A stretch of DNA of 55,236 bases from NCBI GenBank assembly GCA_013214545.1, contig JABSQB010000020.1:1-55236 (forward strand). The letters are read 5' to 3'. Each line of letters begins with the position of its first letter. Position 1 is the stretch's first letter. A model generated the notes under the pieces. The model did not search any database. It was not told the origin of the DNA and saw only the letters and a program-made list of their open reading frames with translations. Source of the stretch: Henriciella sp. (lineage in GTDB: Bacteria; Pseudomonadota; Alphaproteobacteria; Caulobacterales; Hyphomonadaceae). The translations under genes were made by a program, and so were the position numbers. Positions 36,351 to 44,089 of this stretch are shown one piece after another.

Positions 36351-37750
36351 TGTCGGCGCTCGATCTTAGCATGCTCGCGCCGCACGCGCTGGCAGCCCGG
36401 TCTCTCCTGGCAGGAGAGACCGGGATCGAAGCAGCGGGCTATCTTCTGTTTGGCCGCTCGAATATTGCAAAAGATCCGTGGTCGCTCACACCGCGAACGC
36501 GATACGTGTCTCGGGATTTCATCCCAATTCCTGGCGAAGACTTTGTGGATGCCTCAGAGACTCATATTCGCTGGAAGACGGCAGGCTTTATGTGTCTTTT
36601 GACAGACGCCCGGAACGCGAATGCAATTCCCGCCATCATTCATACACATCCCAACGGGCGAGCTGTCTTCTCCGCCCAAGATGACAAAAACGAAGCCATG
36701 CTCGCCCGCACTGTGGCGATCAAAGGATTGCCGGGTCTGATCAGCATCGTCATCGACGGCGCCGGTATCATGACGGCGCGGGTCTGGCGTGACCAAAATC
36801 AATTCGAAATGATCGATGAGATTTCAGAAATCGGTCGACGGTTGTCCTTTCCTATACGCGCTTATCAGCACGCGGGTCCCTGTGATGCACTTGATCGCCA
36901 AGCCCGTTTGTTTGGGGAGGTATTCAATCGAACCATTTCCGGCCTCCGCGTCGGCGTCTGCGGCGGCGGTGCGACGGGGAGTGCGACTATGGCGATGCTC
37001 AATCGCCTTGGCGTTGGGCGGTTGTTGATGATCGACAAGGATCGCATCGAAACGACCAATCTCAATCGCGTGCATGGCGCGCATCTTAGTGACGTCGAAA
37101 ACGGCCTCCACAAAGTCGATCTGGCTGAGCGTGAAATCGAAGCATCAGGCTTGGGTGCGCATTTTGTCGGACTGAAGGCTTGGGCCGGAGATCACGAAAC
37201 ATGGGACGCCCTGAAGAGTTGTGATGTCATCTTTGGCTGCACAGATGATCATGGCGGTCGTCTCTTTCTCAATCGCTTCGCCCACTATTACGGCATTCCT
37301 GTGATCGATATGGGATTGCGAATGCGTCCTCGAGGCGGAGAAAGTGTCGATGTTTCGGGGCGTGTCTCGACGCTGGTTCCTGGTCATGCCTGCCTATTGT
37401 GTCAAAACGTGATCGACCCTCAGCTTGCTGCTGAAGATGGCCTGAAGCGGGGCGATCCACATCAGTACGAGCGATTGAAAGCAGAAGCATACGTGAAAGG
37501 CGGCGGAGATCCCGCTCCGGCGGTTGTGACGTTTACAAGCGAGATCGCTAGTGTAGCGGTCAATGAATTGATTGCCGGCATCACCGGCTTTCAGGGTTCA
37601 GCGGGTATGCACGCGCGGCGCACTCGTCGCTTCCATGCCTGCGACGATCGCTTCCCGCAGAACATTCCACGCGCTGGATGCCCTCTTTGCGATACGAATG
37701 AAAAACTTGGACTCGCAGACTGTGATCCATTCTTAGAGATGGTGATTTAG
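36350..37750 (+). CDS. JAB deubiquitinase-like domain fused to E1/ThiF-like adenylyltransferase
   Basis: A 466-residue fusion; its ATG at 36350 overlaps the upstream TAA. Residues about 10-150 are a JAB/JAMM isopeptidase with E27, H98-T-H100-P, S108 and D111, the complete zinc and catalytic set. Residues about 180-450 are an E1-like domain: 'VGVCGGGATGSATM' (ATP loop), 'MIDKDRIETTNLNR' (D229, R240), 'FGCTDD' and a zinc site from C348-x-x-C351 with C444-x-x-C447. The only other Cys in the C-terminal region are C431 and C458, and neither sits in an obvious E1 crossover motif. It should adenylate a Ubl terminus and also cleave Ubl conjugates. The DUF6527 gene begins at the next base. Confidence 0.92.
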   Translation: MSALDLSMLAPHALAARSLLAGETGIEAAGYLLFGRSNIAKDPWSLTPRTRYVSRDFIPIPGEDFVDASETHIRWKTAGFMCLLTDARNANAIPAIIHTHPNGRAVFSAQDDKNEAMLARTVAIKGLPGLISIVIDGAGIMTARVWRDQNQFEMIDEISEIGRRLSFPIRAYQHAGPCDALDRQARLFGEVFNRTISGLRVGVCGGGATGSATMAMLNRLGVGRLLMIDKDRIETTNLNRVHGAHLSDVENGLHKVDLAEREIEASGLGAHFVGLKAWAGDHETWDALKSCDVIFGCTDDHGGRLFLNRFAHYYGIPVIDMGLRMRPRGGESVDVSGRVSTLVPGHACLLCQNVIDPQLAAEDGLKRGDPHQYERLKAEAYVKGGGDPAPAVVTFTSEIASVAVNELIAGITGFQGSAGMHARRTRRFHACDDRFPQNIPRAGCPLCDTNEKLGLADCDPFLEMVI

Positions 37751-38128
37751 ATGTATAATTTCATCCTTCGCCGAATGGCGGCAATTGGCGTTCTCAAGAC
37801 CGACTACATCGCCACCTACAAAGACCGATTTCCGAAAGAGATTCCGGAGCGCGACAAAGAGCTCTCAATTGTGGGCAATCCGGACCTTCAGAAATGGGCG
37901 TGTCTGAATTGTCCCGGAGGTTGCGGCGCGCGGATCGCTTTGTCCCTAAATCCGAATAGAAGACCATCCTGGTCGGTTAGACTTGATTGGTTACGTCGTC
38001 CATCCATTCATCCCTCGGTTCATCAGAAGAACGACTGTGGATGCCACTTTTGGGTTCAGAATGGCAGGGTAAGATGGTGCAAGGGCGGAAAACCGCAAAC
38101 ACCCCGGCTGAAGCAGACGTCCGTCTAA
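37751..38128 (+). CDS. DUF6527-family protein of bacterial ubiquitin-like operons
   Basis: A 125-residue protein starting immediately after the E1 stop. The conserved DUF6527 pattern is present: 'WACLNCPGGCGARIALSL' (C51, C54, C58), 'RPSIHPSV' and 'CGCHFWVQNGRVRWC' (C96, C98, H99). The Cys/His set suggests a zinc-bound core. DUF6527 genes recur beside multiubiquitin, E2 and E1 genes, and a role as a processing or deconjugating peptidase has been proposed; the sequence here cannot prove activity. It is the last gene of the cassette that starts at 29507. Confidence 0.85.
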   Translation: MYNFILRRMAAIGVLKTDYIATYKDRFPKEIPERDKELSIVGNPDLQKWACLNCPGGCGARIALSLNPNRRPSWSVRLDWLRRPSIHPSVHQKNDCGCHFWVQNGRVRWCKGGKPQTPRLKQTSV

Positions 38129-38170
38129 AAAGCTGCGATACACTTCACCGTGACATCGAAGCATAACTAT

Positions 38171-38216
38171 TGCTCCATGTCCCCATGGATGTTCTCCTTC
38201 GCCGGGGACTGGAGCA
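38171..38216. repeat. Inverted repeat between convergent genes
   Basis: tgctccatgtcccc (38171-38184) pairs with ggggactggagca (38204-38216), apart from one bulged base, with a 19-nt loop. It lies between the DUF6527 stop and the stop of the opposing AlpA gene, so it may end transcription of either, though no strong T-run follows. Confidence 0.4.
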
Positions 38217-38238
38217 TGCAAATTTTGAGCGCCAAGGC

Positions 38239-38451
38239 CTACTCCACGTGAGTGTCCGATCCGTAAGAGACTTCAGGAAGATTGTTGATCCAAGCCTCAA
38301 CCTCATTTCGTTTCCAGCGTGTCGCTTGTCGGCTCAATGCAATTGGCTTTGGAAAGTCACCAGCCCGCACGCGGCGCCATAGCGTCGTCCGGCTTTTATA
38401 GCCGGTTAGTCTGAGAACTTCTTTTGCCGAAATCAGTTTTACTTCACCCAT
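38239..38451 (-). CDS. AlpA-family DNA-binding regulator
   Basis: A 70-residue excisionase/AlpA-like protein. I place the start at the ATG at 38451 (MGEVKLISAKEVLRLTG), nine codons into the open frame. 'LISAKEVLRLTGYKSRTTLWRRVRAGDFPKPI' with 'ATRWKRNEVEAWINNLPE' is the typical AlpA winged HTH. In islands such proteins act as excisionases or regulators of integrase and transfer genes. It lies just beyond the end of the leftward mobilization operon. Confidence 0.88.
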   Translation of the reverse strand: MGEVKLISAKEVLRLTGYKSRTTLWRRVRAGDFPKPIALSRQATRWKRNEVEAWINNLPEVSYGSDTHVE

Positions 38452-38563
38452 TGTTTTGCTCCGTTCTGCATGCGTCAAAGCTGATCCATTGCGTTCCGGC
38501 TGTCGCGGTAATCCGTAGGTAAATCGGGGGTAATCGCCTTATTTTCTGGGGTAATAAGGATCC

Positions 38564-39247
38564 TTATAGGGATTTTGGATCTATCTCATCGAGTAACTTG
38601 TTGAGCGGAGCATATCGGCCTTGGTCGATCTGGCGCACTTGTTCTTTGCTAACGCCAACCTTCTCAGCGACGAACGACCTTCTTAGCTCAGCTTTAGGAA
38701 GTGAACGACATTCTCGAGAGCGTAATCCATGGGCAATCTCGAACCACCGCTCAGCGCGCTCTTGATCGCTATCGTCGCCTTCGATCCGTTGCAAACATAC
38801 GGACCGAATGAGCTTAGCTGCTGGTTCACTTGCATCGCAAACAAGCCATTGTCCCGTGATCTGTTCCAGAGACCTCAGAGCCCCCATTCCATCCAAGTCC
38901 AGACTTTGCTGCAACATTGAAGATGGTTTCAGCTGGGAATTCCGTTTTGGACGAAATGCTGTTTCGGCAACCCCGGCAGCAGACGCGGTCTCGCCAATAG
39001 TGTTCGCATCCGGTCTGGTCTGACTGCTTGAAACTGCCTTCGTTTCCAACCGATGTGTCGGCACCAAATCTACCTTAGCTATTGCAAAAGCAGATGTGCC
39101 CAAACAGATGATGTACAATGCCAGCGACCAAATAGAACCAGGTTCCATGGCGTAGTCGCCCGCAAAAACACCCGATAGAATTAGCAATATGCTCGTCGTC
39201 GCGAGCAGAGTGCGTGGTGCCCGGCGCGGCAGTGGTACCAGTCTCAC
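38564..39247 (-). CDS. Membrane protein with C-terminal helix-turn-helix-like region
   Basis: A 227-residue protein. Two hydrophobic helices (about 12-30 and 38-57) are followed by a linker and a soluble part. The C-terminal 40 residues ('LRRSFVAEKVGVSKEQVRQIDQGRYAPLNKLL') look like an HTH. I do not recognise the family. Its start overlaps the stop of the PrsW-like gene by four bases. As the last gene of the operon it could be an envelope-linked regulator or entry-exclusion factor; both are guesses. Confidence 0.6.
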   Translation of the reverse strand: MRLVPLPRRAPRTLLATTSILLILSGVFAGDYAMEPGSIWSLALYIICLGTSAFAIAKVDLVPTHRLETKAVSSSQTRPDANTIGETASAAGVAETAFRPKRNSQLKPSSMLQQSLDLDGMGALRSLEQITGQWLVCDASEPAAKLIRSVCLQRIEGDDSDQERAERWFEIAHGLRSRECRSLPKAELRRSFVAEKVGVSKEQVRQIDQGRYAPLNKLLDEIDPKSL

Positions 39248-39624
39248 GTCATTGCCCCCAACCCCAAAACCGCAATCAAGTTGAAAGCGAAGTGTGCGGT
39301 TAGTGCAAGCGCGAACACCCTCCGGACACCTTGCCCCATTCTCTGTCGATGTGCCGTCCAGAGTGTTAGAGCCGCGTGGAGCAACACACCACTCACGATC
39401 GCAAAAACAAACAAAGGTGTCGCAAGATCGGCACCGAGTTCAGCTCTAGCCAACGGATACAGAGAGGCGTCGTAGATGACCTCACCTACAATAAAGGCTA
39501 CACCCAGCGATAGAACGACAGTTCTTCTCGAGCCGCGATCTCCAAGATAATACAAGTAACTCGACCGAATGGCCTCTTCACAAAGCGCTGGAACGAGTGC
39601 GTTGGCGACGAGAACTCCAGGCAT
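39244..39624 (-). CDS. PrsW/CPBP-like intramembrane protease homologue (short)
   Basis: A 126-residue membrane protein whose ATG at 39624 overlaps the upstream stop (TAATG), which argues against the longer open frame. Conserved polar residues of PrsW-type proteases lie inside hydrophobic helices: E-E-x-x-R in 'LCEEAIRSSYLYYLG', G-E-x-x-Y in 'FIVGEVIYDA', H in 'VLLHAALTLW' and H-x-x-x-N in 'LTAHFAFNLI'. PrsW proteins (over 200 residues) cleave anti-sigma factors or other membrane proteins. This copy has only the core, and activity is uncertain. Confidence 0.65.
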   Translation of the reverse strand: MPGVLVANALVPALCEEAIRSSYLYYLGDRGSRRTVVLSLGVAFIVGEVIYDASLYPLARAELGADLATPLFVFAIVSGVLLHAALTLWTAHRQRMGQGVRRVFALALTAHFAFNLIAVLGLGAMT

Positions 39625-40178
39625 TACCTTGGTTCCGAATTTGAGAAACTCAGCTTTAGCAAGCCCAGTAGTCCCCAGACGATCGACGCAGGAAGAGCAA
39701 CGAACATTGCCGGCAGAGAGACGATAAATGAAAGCGCGCTCGTCAACGGGGTGAGCCAACTTGGTACGCGCTCAGCCAATGAACCACTTGTTAGAAAGTC
39801 GCGGTCTGATGGAATGACGTGAAAGACGCTAAACACTATGAAAGCAGGCAGGACATAGTCATTCGTCGTTTTCCATGACCACCAAGATAAGCCGATCACT
39901 CCAAATAGAATAAGCCCCTGCATGATGGAGACGAGGACCAAATCATGGATCTTTGGCGGTGACGAGCTGTCGCGAAACTCTAAACCGTAAACCTTCAACA
40001 CGGCGTGAGGCCCGATTTGTTTTAAAGTTCGATCAAAATGATCGCTCAACCATTTACCGCCATAAACATGGCGTAAAGGCCAACGAGCAACATAAGCGGT
40101 CACCATTCTCACTGTGGACAATGGCCTCAATGGCTGCACTGCATGATTATGCATTTTCACCTCCTCGACAAACGACAA
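39624..40178 (-). CDS. Unknown membrane protein of the mobilization operon
   Basis: A 184-residue protein with a soluble N-terminal region (about 1-75) and hydrophobic segments near 84-101, 107-121 and 148-178. I recognise no family. It begins 27 nt after the transglycosylase gene and is translationally coupled to the PrsW-like gene. Transfer operons of alphaproteobacterial elements often carry such membrane proteins for surface exclusion or for regulation, but nothing here decides its role. Confidence 0.6.
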   Translation of the reverse strand: MSFVEEVKMHNHAVQPLRPLSTVRMVTAYVARWPLRHVYGGKWLSDHFDRTLKQIGPHAVLKVYGLEFRDSSSPPKIHDLVLVSIMQGLILFGVIGLSWWSWKTTNDYVLPAFIVFSVFHVIPSDRDFLTSGSLAERVPSWLTPLTSALSFIVSLPAMFVALPASIVWGLLGLLKLSFSNSEPR

Positions 40179-40205
40179 ATTCTTCGAAATTCAATGCATG
40201 CATGG

Positions 40206-40751
40206 TCATGACGCCTCTTCTTTTCTGGCACCACGAAGCACCATAATACGCGCGACATAGTCCTGAGTTTCTGGATAGTTCGGCACGCAACCGCATCGGT
40301 CGACGGCGGGCTCTCCCGCATTATATGCCGCTAAAGCTAGTCGCTCATCGCCATGATACTTCGTCAACAAAACCCGCAGATGGCGAGCCGCGCAGTCAAT
40401 ATTCTCTACTCGGTGAAAGCGGTTCTTCACGCCGCACCAATTCGCAATGACTGGCATTAATTGGCCTAGACCGATCGCTCCATCTTCCGACACTGCGCTC
40501 GGATCATAGGCACTTTCTTGAGCGACGAGAGCGCGAAGCAGTTCGGGATCGATCGCGTGTCGCTCGGCGGCAGATTGTATCAACGTCAACACAGAAGGTA
40601 AGCGTTCGAGCAATCCCGGAGGTGGAGCGACGGGCTGTGCTAATGGATATAGATCTATCGGGGCGAATGAGCCTTCTATCCACCATGGTCGCTCAGCGTT
40701 AGCCGGTGAAGCAGAGACGAACAAAACAAGTGAGCAAATTACGAGTTTCAT
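40206..40751 (-). CDS. VirB1-like lytic transglycosylase
   Basis: A 181-residue protein with a cleavable signal peptide (cut after 'PANA', residue 19) and a goose-lysozyme-like SLT domain. The catalytic Glu is E79 in 'VAQESAYDP', followed by 'GAIGLGQLMP' and 'LALAAYNAGEPAV'. Such enzymes open peptidoglycan locally for conjugation machinery. The gene starts 2 nt after the relaxase stop, so it is clearly part of the transfer operon even though no other T4SS structural gene is in the window. Confidence 0.92.
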   Translation of the reverse strand: MKLVICSLVLFVSASPANAERPWWIEGSFAPIDLYPLAQPVAPPPGLLERLPSVLTLIQSAAERHAIDPELLRALVAQESAYDPSAVSEDGAIGLGQLMPVIANWCGVKNRFHRVENIDCAARHLRVLLTKYHGDERLALAAYNAGEPAVDRCGCVPNYPETQDYVARIMVLRGARKEEAS

Positions 40752-40753
40752 TT

Positions 40754-43700
40754 TCAGTCCCCGATTTCTCGTTCCGGAGTAAGCCCCGGCCTGACATTGT
40801 CTTCCAGATCTAGAGACCTATCGCGTTCCAGGTCCGTTGGACCGGACTCGGACATGGCCAGGTCATTAGTTTTGTCTGTGGATACCGAATTCTCTTGTCC
40901 CTCCTCCGCCAGCAGACGTGCAGCCTCCATCTCCGTTCGCGAGCGATCAATGAAGTGTTCAATGTCCATGTGCTCCATGGCCGTATGAGCACTCATTTCG
41001 ATGCCGGGATTGTGCGCAACCGCTTCGATCGCACGCTCCAGACTATCTGTGATTATGCTGAGCGCTTCGCGAGCGCGCGACCCAATAACGTAGAGATTTG
41101 CGAACGAGGTCATAATTGACTGACTATGAAAGCCAGCAAGTACTCTGAGCGCGCTTAAACCTTGAGCTGCGTAGACCGTGCGGGAATAGTCATGATCAAT
41201 CATCATGGATGTCGTCGATCCATTCTGAAGCACCACTGACCTTCGTTCGCCCGCTTCGGTTTGAAAATCTCCTTGCGTCGTCCCGCTCACATGCAAACCG
41301 TGACCGTCTTGTTTCGTAATCGTTAGATCGCTGAGGCCGTCCGCAATGTTCCGAGGATCTCCCGGTAAAATCCGGATACGGTCACCAACAGCGAATGCGA
41401 CCTCTGTTTCTCTAAATACCTCAAACCTTGGCAGTTTGTTGCGCCCGTCATTGAGCTTGAAACTATGAGTCTCCCCAGACTGATCTCGAAGCTCTAGCGT
41501 GTTTGAATCCTGATCTTTAGAAATCACAGAATACCTTGATCCAGGTCGGGCATCCAATCGTCTTACCTGTTGAGAGAAAACGAGTACGTCCCCATTGGCG
41601 TAGTTTTCTGCGCGATCCTTTTCAGCTTGCCCCAAAGGCTTTGGTCGAAGGACAGTTCGGTCTTTGTCTTCGCCCGTAATTTGACCTTCCGTTCGCAGCG
41701 TTTGTCGTACGTCTTCATGGAACAGCGCGCGCAGCTGATGCGTGGGAAAGACAACGAGCGTTTCAGCCCTCTCTTCGACGGTTAGAGATTTCCATTCATT
41801 GGCCACGGTTGATGCGATGTCTTGGAGTTGTCCCAACCTGCCTTCGCGGTCTCTTGCTTTTTCAAGACCAAGGTCTGTAAATGCATCTACGCGCGACCAA
41901 GCCGACACAGCGTTGCTCAAACGTGTGCGAACATCCCGCGCACCGGCAATCGGGCGATAACCATCTGCTTCTTTGCGGTCTTTGGTGATGCCGACGAGAT
42001 GTTCAATGGCTTCTCGAAGATCGGGATTTGTTTGCCGTACAATATCCGCAAGGGTAACTGAATATCGTCGATTGAGCTTGGAAATGAGATCGGGAACATT
42101 CCCAGCGGGTATTGCGGGCAACTGATCACGGTCCCCTTGAGCCACAAAGCCTCTCACGCCAAGTTTGTCGGCGATTGCCATCGCTGCTTCCATATCGGCA
42201 TTTCCAGCGAAAGAGGCTTCGTCAAAAAGAATAATCGTGTTTTCCCAGACCTGTTTTTCTTCACCAGCAGGCAAGACATCGTGATGGAAGAAGTTTGTGA
42301 AACGCGCCAAAAACGACGCTGTTGTTCGCGCCTCAATGCCCTGCGCGCTGATTTCTTTGGTCGCCGACTTGGTGTTGGCGATCCCATACAAGCGCACACC
42401 GTCTGGGTTGAGCTTCGGATTTTCAAGGATCGCATTGGCAGCGCGGATAGCTGTCGTTTTGCCCGTACCGGCGAACCCTTGAACCGACACGAACCGATCC
42501 TTCGAAGAGATCAATGCGCGCACCAAATCTCTTTGACCGATGGTCAGAACATGAGCGCTTTCCTCATACTTTTGGATCGCGTTTGCAGTCGCGACATTCT
42601 CTAACACGGGCATACCCTGCCCTTTGCCATTCTGAGTGAAAGCGTTGATGCGCTCTTCGCGCTCAAGCTCTATGCCGGTGGCTGTATAAAGAGACTTTCG
42701 ATCTCGGCCGACGCTTAACACGCTCTCTCGCACCAAATCACGCGCGGCCCCAATGACCTGCTCACGACCAACCCCAGGCAGGTTGTTTTCAAGCCCGGCG
42801 ATCATCGTAGGCAAGATGACTTCGTGAAGGGTAAAAGCGGCCTGGCGTTCCGATACTCGCCGGATCTGATAAGCTAGCTCATGTCGAGCTGCGAGCCGTT
42901 CGAGTGGGTAATCATTAGGAGGAGCAAAAGTATCCCGAGCCTCTGTTGTCGAATCCAATTTTGGAGCAGGTAGCGCTGCAGCAGATGTACGACCTCGCGC
43001 TTGCAAGTGGTCATTGAGCGTCGCCCATATTTTCTTCAGGATTCCACCTGCGGACTGGACGATGCGGTCCAAAATACTCCCATCTTCAGCGAGTTTTGAT
43101 TCTGACGTCTGAACAGGACCAAAAGATCCACCTTTCGCCAATTGGCGCTCGATGAAAGCGGGTAAGCGTCCATCTACATCCGAAGCAAGGGCGCGTTTCG
43201 TTGGCAGCTGATTTTGTGGGATGAGATCTCGAATTTTGTCAGGGCCAAAGCCTTTATATTCAGCGATCGCGCGCGCCTGATCCAAAAGCAAATCTGTATC
43301 ATCAGATTTGATATCGCGAGTTGCGCGCACCACCGCCACTTCGCCTTGGCGCGTTGCCACGCCCAGCCGGTCGATTTCGGCGCGCACTTCATCTCGCCGC
43401 GTAGAGAGTGCTTCTGTAACCTCGTGTAGCTGCGCAGGTACATTTTCCAGCACCGCCATGCCATTATCATCGAGCGCGACCTCGTAGCCGTCCCGCCTCG
43501 CCGTATGCGCAAATTGGGCATGCACATATTGGCCGATGAGCTTTGCGTGTTTGTAGGCATGCTGCAGATCGACCGCACGCAGCTTACCTTCCTTGGTCAC
43601 ACCAATCGCAGATGCCACCATATGCACATGTATTGATGGCTTATTGTTGCGATTAGCGTCATGTAAGAAAGCGCCGCCAATCAATTTCGCGCCGACGACT

Positions 43701-44089
43701 TCCCGGGTCCGTCCCTTCGTTGTTTGACGATAGGTCGCAAATTGCTCGACATACTCGAATGCATTTTGGGCTGCGTTCTGCCAATGTGTGGAAAGGCGCT
43801 TATCATCGCCTAGTGTGATCATAACAGACGCCCATTTCGGCGCTGAGATCGTCATATCCCAGCCCTTGCGCACGCCTGACAGGACACGTTGCGGCGCTTC
43901 ACCGTCGCGTGCGACCTCGCCATTCATAAGCTGGGTGAATTTTCCCGGATCAACTTCGCCGACATATCCGATCTCCTCGGCGCCTTTGCCGACCCACCGA
44001 GACGGTGCCTCTCCACCGAGATAATAGTTGGCCTGGGTGCCGTAATAGGCACCCGCATCATCACCTTTGACCTGAACAATGTTGAACAT
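40754..44089 (-). CDS. mobF: MobF-family conjugative relaxase/helicase (TrwC/TraI-like)
   Basis: A 1111-residue relaxase. The N-terminal TrwC domain (about 1-300) has two tyrosine pairs (Y15-Y16 and Y22-Y23) that can attack oriT, and the metal-binding histidines H143, H154 and H156 in 'HDANRNNKPSIHVHMV'. A helicase domain follows, with Walker A 'GFAGTGKTTAI' near residue 540 and 'IILFDEASFAGN' about 100 residues further. Late motifs such as 'VYAAQGLSALRVL' are present. It nicks at oriT and unwinds the transferred strand. It overlaps the coupling protein stop at 44089. Confidence 0.94.
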   Translation of the reverse strand: MFNIVQVKGDDAGAYYGTQANYYLGGEAPSRWVGKGAEEIGYVGEVDPGKFTQLMNGEVARDGEAPQRVLSGVRKGWDMTISAPKWASVMITLGDDKRLSTHWQNAAQNAFEYVEQFATYRQTTKGRTREVVGAKLIGGAFLHDANRNNKPSIHVHMVASAIGVTKEGKLRAVDLQHAYKHAKLIGQYVHAQFAHTARRDGYEVALDDNGMAVLENVPAQLHEVTEALSTRRDEVRAEIDRLGVATRQGEVAVVRATRDIKSDDTDLLLDQARAIAEYKGFGPDKIRDLIPQNQLPTKRALASDVDGRLPAFIERQLAKGGSFGPVQTSESKLAEDGSILDRIVQSAGGILKKIWATLNDHLQARGRTSAAALPAPKLDSTTEARDTFAPPNDYPLERLAARHELAYQIRRVSERQAAFTLHEVILPTMIAGLENNLPGVGREQVIGAARDLVRESVLSVGRDRKSLYTATGIELEREERINAFTQNGKGQGMPVLENVATANAIQKYEESAHVLTIGQRDLVRALISSKDRFVSVQGFAGTGKTTAIRAANAILENPKLNPDGVRLYGIANTKSATKEISAQGIEARTTASFLARFTNFFHHDVLPAGEEKQVWENTIILFDEASFAGNADMEAAMAIADKLGVRGFVAQGDRDQLPAIPAGNVPDLISKLNRRYSVTLADIVRQTNPDLREAIEHLVGITKDRKEADGYRPIAGARDVRTRLSNAVSAWSRVDAFTDLGLEKARDREGRLGQLQDIASTVANEWKSLTVEERAETLVVFPTHQLRALFHEDVRQTLRTEGQITGEDKDRTVLRPKPLGQAEKDRAENYANGDVLVFSQQVRRLDARPGSRYSVISKDQDSNTLELRDQSGETHSFKLNDGRNKLPRFEVFRETEVAFAVGDRIRILPGDPRNIADGLSDLTITKQDGHGLHVSGTTQGDFQTEAGERRSVVLQNGSTTSMMIDHDYSRTVYAAQGLSALRVLAGFHSQSIMTSFANLYVIGSRAREALSIITDSLERAIEAVAHNPGIEMSAHTAMEHMDIEHFIDRSRTEMEAARLLAEEGQENSVSTDKTNDLAMSESGPTDLERDRSLDLEDNVRPGLTPEREIGD

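Noticed and set aside
37991-38221. Leftward 76-codon ORF over the DUF6527 3' end
   Set aside because: It is mostly antisense to the DUF6527 gene and passes through an inverted repeat; composition is not protein-like.
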